From Treponema sp. (GTDB lineage: Bacteria > Spirochaetota > Spirochaetia > Treponematales > Treponemataceae), in NCBI GenBank assembly GCA_016293915.1, contig JAEDCY010000047.1, positions 1-19,014 of the forward strand: a DNA stretch of 19,014 nucleotides, read 5' to 3'. Both the position numbers and the translations under genes were made by a program. Each line of letters opens with the position of its first letter. Within the stretch, counting starts at the first letter, position 1. Below are positions 1-7,135 of the stretch, in pieces. Below the pieces are notes generated by a model. It saw only the letters and a list, made by a program, of their open reading frames with translations. It was not told the DNA's origin and made no database searches.

Positions 1-45
1 TTAAAATGCGCGGTGAATGGGTAGAATAATTTAGGCTAGAATTGA

Positions 46-1635
46 CGGATACGATATTTTTCGAAAATTATTAATTTTTCAGCAACACCAAAACTGAGTC
101 GCAGACAAAATCCAGATGTAGAGATTACTAATCTGGAAGCCGAATCTGTAAGCCTTATCAAAAAAATCCAGCATGGAAAAGATGAAGAAACTCTTGACGA
201 GGCATTATCTAAATTCAAAGAAATACAGGGAGAGTATATAAATAAGCTTGCGGTTAATCCTTGTTTAATTATTCAAATTTCGAATAAAGAAAAAGCTGAA
301 GAGGAACTTAAAAATACTATATTCCCATCTCTTGCTAAACATCAGGACTTAAAGTGGGTATACATAACTGGTGAGGATAAGTCTTGCAATACTAACGATG
401 CAGGATTTAAAAAACTTTCTGTTTCAAAATGGAAAGATTACATGAAATTAAAAACGTCTTCGATTTCTGTAATCATTTTCAAAATGGTAATTTCTGAAGG
501 CTGGGATATTCCTCGAGCATGTATGCTTTATCAAATTCGAGACTCAAAAAGTAAACAACTTGATGAACAGGTAATGGGGCGTGTACGTAGAAATCCACGT
601 CTTCTTGATTTTGAAACTCTTGATGGTAAGGCAAAAGAATTGGCAATGACGGCTTGGATTTGGGGAATTATTCCCGATACAACAGAAGGTATAAAGCCTG
701 TAAAACTTTTTAAGAATTATGGAATAGAAAAATCAATTAGAATAAAACCTACAAGATTACAAGATATTTCTGCATTGAAAAACTTTGATGTTAATTCATA
801 TATTAATAATTTAAAAGATAAGCAACTTGGATGTACAAGTATTTTTGAGTTATACAGAAATTTGCAGAAACAAAACAATGAGATTCAAAATCTTTGTTAT
901 GATTATTCTGAAAGCTTTTCAAATTGGCGACTTTTTACAGAAAACCTTTCAAAAATCAAGAGCTCATATGATGCATATATTTGTGATTATGAAAAAAGTA
1001 TGGTTGTCTGTAATGATGTAAGTTTTCCATGTGACAGCTGTTATGTTAATAATGATAGAACCATTACGCTTGATGATTGGGTGTGGTGTAGATACGATAG
1101 TGAAAATGACTTTTCTTTCGACAGTGAGGCCGAAAGAAAATGGGCAGAGTTATTGAAAGATATTCGTGTATCATCCATTTCTCAGTCCAATGAAGATGGA
1201 CTTGGGCTGGAGAATGGAAAATTTCTCTGGGGCAAAAACTATACATTCAATTCAGAAATTAAATTTGAGTATTACTTAAATGGAGTTCATTCTTCTTATC
1301 CTGATTTTGTGATGAAAGACAAGAATGGGCAAATACATATTTTCGAAGTAAAAAATATAAACAAGTCAAGTTCTATAAATATAGATGAAGAAGAGTATAC
1401 TCAGAAAGTAAATGCGTTAAAAGCCTGTTACAAAGAGTGTTCTAAAAAAACTGGACATATTTTCTATTTACCTCTTATGGTAGGGGCTGACTGGCAAATT
1501 ACGAGATTTATAGATGGGGAAGAAGAAAACTTATCAAAAAGTCAATTTATTAGTTCAGTGAAAGAAAATGTAGAATATAATAATACTCAAGGCTATGGAA
1601 CACATATAGCTGCGCAGTCACTTACAAAGAAATAG
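46..1635 (+). pseudogene. 5'-truncated type III restriction enzyme Res subunit (helicase-nuclease remnant)
   Basis: The frame is open from base 46 to the TAG at 1633-1635; its first ATG is at 442, but homology-like sequence begins well upstream of it. Helicase motif III (SATP) is at 79-90, and the motif VI-like QVMGRVRR is at 568-591. Near the C-terminus, P-D at about 1300-1305 followed by E-V-K at 1345-1353 forms a PD-(D/E)xK nuclease motif. This order (SF2 helicase, then C-terminal nuclease) is that of type III Res subunits, which cut DNA after ATP-driven translocation with a Mod methylase. About 530 codons remain of a family usually near 900-1000. Walker A and the DEAD/DEAH box are missing, and all three frames carry stops within bases 2-45, so the loss is not a window-edge effect. 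No mod gene is present. It is almost certainly inactive, although 442-1635 could be annotated as a separate 397-residue protein. Confidence 0.75.
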
Positions 1636-1658
1636 ATTCAACAGATCTGTGCTTTTTA

Positions 1659-1991
1659 TTAAATCTTCACAGATAGTACATTGAAATCCTGGAGCATTTT
1701 TTTGCCGCCAAATTGTAGTATCTGTAAAAATCTTTGAGCTGTTCCTTGTGGAATGTTGCGACCGGATTCCCAGGCTTCTACAGTCTTAGGAGAAACCCCA
1801 AGAACAAAGGCAAAGTTTTTCTGAGTCAGATTCAAATCTTCTCGAATCTTTTTGATTTCTTTATCGTGGAATGTGGGAAGCTCTGCAATGCTGATACTTA
1901 CTTTTCGAGCTTTTGAAGTATTGCCCTTTGCATATTCAAGACTTTCAGAGAGACCTGCCATTATGCTATTGAATTCTTTATTTTCCTTCAT
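1659..1991 (-). CDS. HigA/NadS-type antitoxin, HTH XRE-family regulator
   Basis: This is a 110-residue protein. The ATG at 1991 is chosen because an AGGAGG lies about 6 nt upstream and the typical antitoxin start MKENKEF follows. The frame is also open upstream to an ATG at 2096, but that part encodes toxin remnant. The C-terminal half carries a Cro/C1-type helix-turn-helix (LTQKNFAFVLGVSPKTVEAWESG), as in antitoxins paired with RelE/HigB toxins. Known members bind their own operator and neutralise the toxin through the N-terminal segment. It is the second gene of the pair, after the degenerate toxin at 1992-2137. The HTH is intact, so autorepression may persist without a toxin to neutralise. 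Confidence 0.85.
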   Translation of the reverse strand: MKENKEFNSIMAGLSESLEYAKGNTSKARKVSISIAELPTFHDKEIKKIREDLNLTQKNFAFVLGVSPKTVEAWESGRNIPQGTAQRFLQILQFGGKKMLQDFNVLSVKI

Positions 1992-2137
1992 TTTGAGCCT
2001 CCTTTTAACAAGATATATCACTCTGGCTCCGCCACTTTTTCCTCGATCATCAAGAGCCCAGCCTAGTTTTCTGACTCCACCCCCAGGGATTTCCATACAC
2101 TGTCAAATTCTCTGGTTATGATGAATTCTCTAGTCAT
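1992..2137 (-). pseudogene. HigB/RelE-type toxin remnant with two internal deletions
   Basis: From an ATG at 2137 the frame reads MTREFIITREFDSVWKSLG, the typical N-terminus of HigB-type mRNA interferases, then hits TAG after 24 codons. In another frame the sequence resumes with GGVRKLGWALDDRGKSGGARVIY, the conserved core, then jumps to LVKRRLK, a toxin C-terminus-like tail, and runs without a stop into the antitoxin ATG at 1991. Compared with the usual 100-110 residues, about 30 residues between N-terminus and core and about 35 between core and tail are gone, and the first gap also shifts the frame. The toxin is certainly non-functional. The open frame from 2096 would give a short toxin-core/antitoxin fusion if translated. 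Confidence 0.8.
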
Positions 2138-2143
2138 AATTAA

Positions 2144-2172
2144 AATGTATACCCTACTGAATAGGGTGTCAA
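2144..2172 (-). promoter_or_regulatory. Promoter of the toxin-antitoxin locus
   Basis: On the minus strand TTGACA (2167-2172) is separated by 17 bp from TACATT (2144-2149); TATACA at 2146-2151 is an alternative with 15 bp. The expected transcription start falls on the A of the toxin remnant's ATG at 2137, so the transcript would be leaderless. Confidence 0.6.
2151..2167. promoter_or_regulatory. Operator-like inverted repeat in the TA promoter spacer
   Basis: ACCCTA and TAGGGT form a perfect 6-bp inverted repeat around a 5-nt centre, exactly filling the spacer between the -35 and -10 boxes. Position and symmetry fit the site bound by a HigA-type antitoxin for autorepression. The binding protein is inferred. 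Confidence 0.6.
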
Positions 2173-2226
2173 TGAAATTGTGGAATTTTCTGAAATTGGT
2201 TGTTTATCGGTTGTCGGATGTACTCC

Positions 2227-2254
2227 TTGATTTTGCTTTTCACATATCTATAAT
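2227..2254 (+). promoter_or_regulatory. Promoter for the GNAT gene at 2300
   Basis: TTGATT (2227-2232), 16 bp, then TATAAT (2249-2254), giving a leader of roughly 40 nt that contains the AGAGGA ribosome-binding site just before the ATG at 2300. Confidence 0.5.
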
Positions 2255-2299
2255 TATTGTATAAGCATTAGCTAACAATCAAAAAACAGAGGACAAACA

Positions 2300-2764
2300 A
2301 TGGAAAATACCTGCAAAATCACATACCGCAAACTGACCGAGGCCGACCTGCCAACTTTCATCCAAATGCGTATCACCCAGCTGTGCGAAGAAGGAGCGAC
2401 AGAGGATTTTGACCTGGTGCCGGCGCTTAAGGATTATTACAAACGGCATATGGCGGACGGGACTTTTGTTTCGTGGCTGGCTCTGGACGGCGACAAGATT
2501 ATCGGTACCAGCGGAATGTCTTTTGTTGAAAAGCCGCCTTATTTTGGTTGTCCGTCCGGGAAACTGGGCCTTCTTTCCAGTATGTTCACAAATCCTGATT
2601 ATCGCCGTAAGGGGATTGCAAAAGGGTTACTGCACCGCGTTGTGGAAGAGGCCCGGGCTTACGGCTGCGGGGCGGTTCAGATTACGGCTTCAGATATGGG
2701 AGTTAAGCTTTATACTGCATACGGTTTTGTTCACAATGGAAACTTTATGCAGTATAAGCTCTAG
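2300..2764 (+). CDS. GNAT family N-acetyltransferase
   Basis: This 154-residue cytoplasmic GNAT enzyme transfers an acetyl group from acetyl-CoA; the acceptor cannot be told from sequence. The acetyl-CoA pyrophosphate loop is RRKGIA at residues 102-107, preceded by the beta-4 strand LLSSMFTNPDY and followed by YTAYGF, the usual C-terminal part of the fold. The length is normal for a single-domain GNAT. The start is supported by AGAGGA upstream and a promoter at 2227-2254. The stop lies 4 bp from the convergent malQ stop, so the two genes share almost no terminator space. GC content is clearly higher than in the restriction remnant on its left. Confidence 0.9.
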   Translation: MENTCKITYRKLTEADLPTFIQMRITQLCEEGATEDFDLVPALKDYYKRHMADGTFVSWLALDGDKIIGTSGMSFVEKPPYFGCPSGKLGLLSSMFTNPDYRRKGIAKGLLHRVVEEARAYGCGAVQITASDMGVKLYTAYGFVHNGNFMQYKL

Positions 2765-2768
2765 TCAA

Positions 2769-4835
2769 CTAGCGCTCTGACACGGCTTTGATTTTTTCAA
2801 TCAAGGCTGTGTTTTTGCTGAGTTCTTCAAGCGTGCAAGGTAATCGGTAAGTCCAGTTGAACTCGGTAACAGTTCCCGGCACGTTGATGCGTTCGTCTGC
2901 GGCCTTGTCCAGCCAGAGAGACTTATCCATATAAAGAAAGTCCTGAAGCGGCGGAATGAACCACTGGCTTGCGGAAGTTGCGGATGCCTGAAGAAGCTTT
3001 TCAGCGATATCCGGGGCGAAAGCTGAATTAGCCACATCCTCGGCCTTTGCTTCAATTTCCTCTTTAGGTGCGGTGAAGAGTGGTCCATCTTCAGCACCCG
3101 TTTCAATTCCAAAGCATTCAGCATTTGCCAGAACAAAAGCTTTTACGCTTTCTTTTTCATCTTCCCACCACTGGCGCAAAGTGCTTGAGTCATGCACGGA
3201 TGTTGTTGTAACCGAAAGTGGAGTGTAGTCCGCAAAAGGTACAAAAGGCTGTCCGGCCTCGGCCCATTCACGGCACCAGCGTACGACGCGGAGTCCCAGA
3301 ATCTTGTGAGCGTCCATAGTTTTTGGTACACATTCAATTCCAACGCCAAGGTCCTCGCCACAAGGAATCATCTTTACAGCCTTTGTGATTGCTTCAAAAA
3401 TCTCGTCGGCCTGCTTTTTCCAGAGCTTTTCATTTTTCTTATTCAGTTCGTCGAAGCACGAGGCCAGGGCTGATTTTTCCTGCTCGTTAAGCGAGCCCCA
3501 GGAAGTTGACTGGCCGTAAGTCCAGAGAGGCACATATTTGTTTTTCGCAATTTCAATCAGGGTGCGGTTGCTCCAGTAATCAACAAGAGTCTGCTTTACT
3601 CTGCCGATTGCTTCCGGCGCACAGAGCTCCGAAAGGTCAGCCTGATCTATCATCTTAGAACCGGTAACCGCCGGCGCGAATCTCCACAGCTCCTCGCCGT
3701 CAATTTTATCACAGAAAATCGCAAGGATCTGATGAGCCTTGTCGTGATTCCAGGTAATGTCTTCAATCGCGCTTGTCGGAATATGAGGCTGCGAAAGCCA
3801 GCGGATTCTGTCATCATCAAAACCAAGCTCATAAAGTTCACTCTTTTTAATAGAAGCATAAGGCTCTGTGTGGCCGCAGAGGGCATTTAAATCAGCTTCT
3901 GGAATTGCCCAGATGCGGAAGAAGCCCAGAATGTGGTCCAGTCTGTAAGCATCATAATATTTCGAAGCATTCTTCAGGCGGTCTTTCCACCAGCCGTAAT
4001 CAGCTTCCTTAAGATTTTTCCAGTTGTAAGTAGGGAAGCCCCAGTTCTGGCCGGTCGGGTTGTCTCCGTCGGCAGGAGCTCCCGCACGCAAATCCTGATT
4101 AAAAACCTCAGGGCAGGCCCAGGCGTCGGCAGAATCCTCGTTCATCAAAATAGGCATGTCGCCCTTGAGCAGAATGCCGGCTGCCTTTACATATTCAACA
4201 GCCCCGCGGAACTGTGCGTCAGCAACCATCTGGCACCAGGCATAAAAAAGATGTTCCTTCTTAAAAGCCTTTTTATTCCATAGTGCAGTTATTTCTTCTT
4301 TAGTCTTAAGGCGGTCTGTGTCCAGCCAGCTCTTCCAGGAAGCCTGCATGTAATTCCACTTAAGATTTTTGTAAACAGCGTAGTCCTTCACCCAGCTGTT
4401 GGAACGAATCCATTTAGAGAGTTCAGTACCAGCCTTGCCGGTCTTTCCCTCATCAGTTGCATCATAAAGCATTTTGAGAAGGGCATTTTTGCCGTTCAAA
4501 ATTGCCTCATAGTTATAGCGCAGGGCATATTTCTGGCCCTTGATAAAATCATCATAAGCCTTCTTAAACTTGGCGTCACTCTTATAAAGTTCGTCAAAGC
4601 CCGGCACCTCACTCAGCCGAATGTAAATCGGATGCAGGGCAAAAGCCGAAAGCCCACTGTAAGGAGAAGACTGAGTTCCGGTATCATTCAACGGCAAAAG
4701 CTGAATAATAGAAATATCCGCAGCCTTGCAAAAATCTGCAAAAGGCTTAAGGTCGCCAAACTCACCAATAATCGAATTATCTTTAGTATAAAGGGCACCA
4801 AGCGGAACCGCCACGCCCGTCAATCTCTTTTTCAT
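2769..4835 (-). CDS. malQ: 4-alpha-glucanotransferase (amylomaltase, GH77)
   Basis: This 688-residue GH77 enzyme transfers alpha-1,4-glucan segments between maltodextrins in the cytoplasm, in glycogen/maltose metabolism. The family residues are visible: the nucleophile Asp300 in YRLDHILGFFRIW, the acid/base Glu494 in CGEDLG, and the third carboxylate Asp549 in SVHDSS. The N-terminal PLGALYT and the SPYSG loop near residue 58 are also typical, and the C-terminus has the family's PGT...NW.YRL ending. The length is close to the longer E. coli-type MalQ rather than the roughly 500-residue bacterial amylomaltases. It stands alone, convergent with the GNAT gene. There is no Shine-Dalgarno before the ATG; a strong extended -10 lies 9 nt upstream, implying an almost leaderless mRNA. 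Confidence 0.95.
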   Translation of the reverse strand: MKKRLTGVAVPLGALYTKDNSIIGEFGDLKPFADFCKAADISIIQLLPLNDTGTQSSPYSGLSAFALHPIYIRLSEVPGFDELYKSDAKFKKAYDDFIKGQKYALRYNYEAILNGKNALLKMLYDATDEGKTGKAGTELSKWIRSNSWVKDYAVYKNLKWNYMQASWKSWLDTDRLKTKEEITALWNKKAFKKEHLFYAWCQMVADAQFRGAVEYVKAAGILLKGDMPILMNEDSADAWACPEVFNQDLRAGAPADGDNPTGQNWGFPTYNWKNLKEADYGWWKDRLKNASKYYDAYRLDHILGFFRIWAIPEADLNALCGHTEPYASIKKSELYELGFDDDRIRWLSQPHIPTSAIEDITWNHDKAHQILAIFCDKIDGEELWRFAPAVTGSKMIDQADLSELCAPEAIGRVKQTLVDYWSNRTLIEIAKNKYVPLWTYGQSTSWGSLNEQEKSALASCFDELNKKNEKLWKKQADEIFEAITKAVKMIPCGEDLGVGIECVPKTMDAHKILGLRVVRWCREWAEAGQPFVPFADYTPLSVTTTSVHDSSTLRQWWEDEKESVKAFVLANAECFGIETGAEDGPLFTAPKEEIEAKAEDVANSAFAPDIAEKLLQASATSASQWFIPPLQDFLYMDKSLWLDKAADERINVPGTVTEFNWTYRLPCTLEELSKNTALIEKIKAVSER

Positions 4836-4844
4836 AGTCCGAGT

Positions 4845-4850
4845 ATTATA
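4845..4850 (-). promoter_or_regulatory. Extended -10 promoter of malQ
   Basis: The minus strand reads TGCTATAAT, an extended -10 (TGnTATAAT), ending 9 nt before the malQ ATG. No convincing -35 is seen, as is common for extended -10 promoters. The predicted start site gives a leader of about 3 nt. Confidence 0.55.
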
Positions 4851-4894
4851 GCACAGAATTCAAAAAATGGATTAGAAAATATAAAGAATTTTAA

Positions 4895-4954
4895 GGATTT
4901 AGGAGGGGGAGCAATCCCCCTGCCTAAGGGGGCTTCGCCCCCTTAAAATCCCCC
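4895..4954. repeat. GC-rich double-hairpin intergenic repeat, family B copy 1
   Basis: The unit begins GATTTAGGAGGGG. The first hairpin is GGGGGA-GCAA-TCCCCC (4905-4920), with a GNRA-type loop if transcribed rightward. The second is TAAGGGGGC-TTC-GCCCCCTTA (4925-4945), a perfect 9-bp stem. It stands out as GC-rich in AT-rich intergenic DNA. A related unit with the same opening and layout is at 10636-10730. Confidence 0.7.
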
Positions 4955-5020
4955 ACATTACCGGCTCACACTTTTGTTCCCTGAAAAAATAAGGAAAAAT
5001 CCTGTCGAAAAGCCAATTAT

Positions 5021-5371
5021 TCCGATAAATCCCAGAAAAACTCCGTTTTTATCGGAATCAAAGTGAGGGAAAAAGTCTCATAAAATAACTGTCATCCGAT
5101 ACGAACTTAATAATCCCAGTTTTTATCGGAGAAATTTAAGAAAAAATATGGAAAATATACAGTCCCCAGAGAATGATTATACAAAATCAAAGAAATCACT
5201 CCGATATAATTGCATTTTTCTCCACTCTTATCGGAACATTCCGTAAATTACCACAAAACAGAGGCTCCAGCCTTCCGATAAATTGTCAGTTTTCACTAAT
5301 TTTATCGGAACAATCCAAAGAAAAACATCTCAGACCTCCGCTAAATCATACAAAATCCATAGTTTATCTGA
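5021..5371. repeat. Array of five 36-bp inverted-repeat units (TCCGATA-N22-TATCGGA)
   Basis: Four units have perfect 7-bp inverted ends and are each exactly 36 bp: 5021-5056, 5095-5130, 5200-5235 and 5274-5309. A fifth, degenerate 35-bp unit (TCCGCTA...TATCTGA) is at 5337-5371 and runs into the 3' end of the GNAT gene. The 22-bp interiors are AT-rich and not conserved. Unit-to-unit spacing is 74, 105, 74 and 63 bp. The array fills the otherwise gene-free stretch between malQ and the GNAT gene. The function is unknown: hairpin-forming elements or paired protein-binding half-sites are both possible. Confidence 0.75.
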
Positions 5372-5918
5372 AATCATCTCTTTTAATTTCGCAGGTAAAC
5401 TCTCCGGATGTAATTCCAGTTTTCGGATAGGTGCGGCTCCCCTTGTCATCAATCAGCTTCATACCGATTTTTTTCATAACCTTGAAGGAAGCGGCGTTTT
5501 TGCAGTCACACTGAGCAAGCACCCGGTCAATATTAAGATTTGAAAAAGCAAAATCTACCAGTGCTCGGCCAGCCTCAGTAGCAAAACCGCGACCTCTGTA
5601 ATCCTTGTTCAAAATCCAGCCGAGAGTGGCATAGGAGTGGTCTTCACTGTGGCTCAGGTCGCAATCGCCGCCGCCGATAATCTTTCCTTCATAAAGAATA
5701 ACAAATTCAAAATCTTCCGGCTCAGGCTTTTCCCATTCAGCAGAATAAGTTTTTACAAAATCAAGAGTTTCTTCAAAAGTGTCATTGGGCAGCCAGAACA
5801 TCATCGTAATGCTTTTGTCGCCTGCATATTCGTGAATCTCTTTTTCATCTCCCAGACGAACCGGACGAAGAGTGAGTCGTGGAGTTTTTAATTCTAAATC
5901 AAGGGAAAAGTTTTTCAT
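5364..5918 (-). CDS. GNAT family N-acetyltransferase, RimJ/RimL-like
   Basis: This 184-residue protein has the RimJ/RimL-type start LKTPRLTLRPVRLGDEKEI and the acetyl-CoA loop YRGRGFATEA (residues 107-116). The later segment, with Asn-Ala-Ala-Ser-Phe-Lys-Val-Met-Lys-Lys-Ile-Gly-Met, is the usual SxxVxxKxGF-type ending. Such enzymes acetylate N-termini of ribosomal proteins, other amines or antibiotics; the substrate here is not predictable. It is divergent from the outer-membrane/LytTR operon, and the candidate LytTR direct repeat (5929-5959) lies just upstream of its start. No strong Shine-Dalgarno is seen; a weak TAGAAA could serve as a -10. Its last 8 bp overlap the fifth unit of the TCCGATA array. 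Confidence 0.9.
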   Translation of the reverse strand: MKNFSLDLELKTPRLTLRPVRLGDEKEIHEYAGDKSITMMFWLPNDTFEETLDFVKTYSAEWEKPEPEDFEFVILYEGKIIGGGDCDLSHSEDHSYATLGWILNKDYRGRGFATEAGRALVDFAFSNLNIDRVLAQCDCKNAASFKVMKKIGMKLIDDKGSRTYPKTGITSGEFTCEIKRDDFR

Positions 5919-5928
5919 AATTCTTTTC

Positions 5929-5959
5929 TACCACTTATCACAATAAATTACCACTTGTC
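5929..5959. promoter_or_regulatory. 11-bp direct repeat, candidate LytTR operator
   Basis: TACCACTTATC (5929-5939) and TACCACTTGTC (5949-5959) match at 10 of 11 positions with a 20-bp period, about two helical turns. The second copy ends 10 bp before the -35 of the operon that encodes a LytTR protein. LytTR regulators typically bind paired direct repeats about two turns apart just upstream of -35, so autoregulation is the natural inference. Confidence 0.5.
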
Positions 5960-5969
5960 GTCAAAAACA

Positions 5970-5997
5970 TTACAAGACTGGTCTTCTGCCTTATACT
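5970..5997 (+). promoter_or_regulatory. Promoter of the OMP-LytTR-DUF3021 operon
   Basis: TTACAA (5970-5975), 16 bp, TATACT (5992-5997). The predicted transcription start is 6004, one base before the ATG at 6005. Confidence 0.55.
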
Positions 5998-6004
5998 GCG
6001 AACC

Positions 6005-6592
6005 ATGAAAAGATTAATAATTTCTTTAATTTTGGTCGCATTAATTTGCAGCGTTGGATTTGCAAAAGAGGCTGGCGCGACATCCGGGGCTGCTTCTGCA
6101 AACTTTAATTATAGAATCGTCTCTGGCGGCTTCTGGGCTTGTGGTCAGGATTTTTCAGGTGGTTTTGGAGAGTTTGGTGTAAATCTTCTTCCCCGCGAAA
6201 AATCTTTTGTACTGCGAGACTGCATTTATGTCCAGGGAGAAGGCGGTTATCTTGATTCGCAAAAACAGTTTAGCTTCGGAGGTTTAGAAATAGGAGATAA
6301 GCTGATTTTTGGAGGTAGAGTTGATTGTCCTGGTTTCATCGTAAGAAGTTATGGTTTTACAGGACTTGCCTTTGGAATGTTTTCTTGCGAAGGTCATGAG
6401 TTTGTAAGTGCTCCTTTTATGATTAATTTGAATTTTGGCGGAGGTTTTGAATTTCAGTTTGCGAAGCGCTCAGCCTTTGCCCTTGAGTTTGGGGGAGTAA
6501 AAAGATTTTTTGCAGGAGGAGAAGAAAAAGTTTTTGAAGACTTTTCAAAATTTACTCCGCTACTTACAATAGGATACAGAACCTTCAGATAA
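6005..6592 (+). CDS. Predicted secreted, glycine- and aromatic-rich outer-membrane beta-barrel-like protein
   Basis: The 195-residue product starts with a clear signal peptide: MKR, a hydrophobic core, and a likely cleavage after VGFA near residue 20. The mature part is rich in Gly, Phe and Tyr with alternating hydrophobic stretches and ends in LLTIGYRTFR, which fits a small outer-membrane beta-barrel. I do not recognise a named family. It is the first gene of an operon with the LytTR gene 27 nt downstream. The start has no Shine-Dalgarno but sits one base after the predicted transcription start. A role as output or sensor partner of the LytTR/DUF3021 pair is speculative. Confidence 0.75.
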   Translation: MKRLIISLILVALICSVGFAKEAGATSGAASANFNYRIVSGGFWACGQDFSGGFGEFGVNLLPREKSFVLRDCIYVQGEGGYLDSQKQFSFGGLEIGDKLIFGGRVDCPGFIVRSYGFTGLAFGMFSCEGHEFVSAPFMINLNFGGGFEFQFAKRSAFALEFGGVKRFFAGGEEKVFEDFSKFTPLLTIGYRTFR

Positions 6593-6619
6593 TAAAAAGC
6601 GCGTAAACAGGAGACTATT

Positions 6620-7090
6620 TTGATAACACAAATCAAAATTGAAAAATGCGATAAACCCTACTGCGTGATTCATGCAGATTCAGAAACTGACGGCATAAAA
6701 GCCATTGCAGAAAAAATCAGCAGTATGGATGAAAGTGGACGTACTGCAATGCTTACCGGCTGGGACGGGGATTATTGCATTCAGGTAAAGCAGAACGAGA
6801 TTTTCAGAATTTACAGTCAGGACAAAAAAGTCTATCTGGAAACTGAAAAGGAAAGTCTGCTTTTGAAGCTGCGTCTTTATGAGTTTGAAGAGCTTGCTCA
6901 AAACTGCGGCTGGACAGATTTCATAAGGATTTCGAATACGGATATTGTAAACTTTTCAAAGGTAACAAAACTCGATATGTCGCTGACTGGAATTGTCTGC
7001 GTGAATTTTATCAACGGAAAAGCTGCAATAGTTTCAAGAAGATATATGAGTAAAATCAAAAAGGAACTTCTCAATCTGAAGCACCGCTAA
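6620..7090 (+). CDS. LytTR-domain transcriptional regulator
   Basis: This 156-residue protein starts at a TTG (6620-6622), chosen because AGGAG lies 6 nt upstream at 6609-6613. The C-terminal third (about residues 98-152) is a LytTR DNA-binding domain, with FIRISNTDIVNFSKVTKL and the later RRYMSKIKKEL helix typical of the fold. There is no response-regulator receiver domain; the N-terminal half is an unrecognised alpha/beta segment. LytTR proteins without a receiver, encoded next to a small membrane protein, are known as regulator/membrane-inhibitor pairs. The DUF3021 gene 45 nt downstream fits this exactly. The likely target is its own promoter (direct repeat 5929-5959). Confidence 0.88.
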   Translation: MITQIKIEKCDKPYCVIHADSETDGIKAIAEKISSMDESGRTAMLTGWDGDYCIQVKQNEIFRIYSQDKKVYLETEKESLLLKLRLYEFEELAQNCGWTDFIRISNTDIVNFSKVTKLDMSLTGIVCVNFINGKAAIVSRRYMSKIKKELLNLKHR

Positions 7091-7094
7091 AGAA

Positions 7095-7120
7095 GTCATC
7101 CCGAACTTGATTCGGGATCT
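7095..7120. repeat. Palindromic repeat, family C copy 1
   Basis: GTCATCCCGAA opens the unit. ATCCCGAA (7098-7105) and TTCGGGAT (7111-7118) form a perfect 8-bp stem with a 5-nt loop. It lies between the LytTR and DUF3021 genes, so it would be transcribed within the operon and could influence relative expression. A larger copy sits at 8479-8543. Confidence 0.7.
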
Positions 7121-7135
7121 ATAAGGAAATTAATC

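Noticed and set aside
1645..1674. Terminator between the restriction remnant and the antitoxin (ATCTGTG/CACAGAT)
   Set aside because: The stem is 7 bp with a 16-nt loop and has no T-run directly after it on either strand.
2785..2808. Hairpin with T-run at the malQ 3' end as terminator for the GNAT gene
   Set aside because: The T-run lies in the loop rather than after the stem, and the sequence is malQ coding.
5021..5309. CCGATAA motifs as flagellar sigma-28 -10 boxes
   Set aside because: No TAAA is found about 15 bp upstream at the first unit examined, the motifs occur as inverted pairs, and no flagellar gene is nearby.
5021..5371. CRISPR array suggested by 36-bp units spaced by 27-69 bp
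   Set aside because: Only the 7-bp ends are conserved; the 22-bp interiors differ between units, the spacing is irregular and no cas gene is present.
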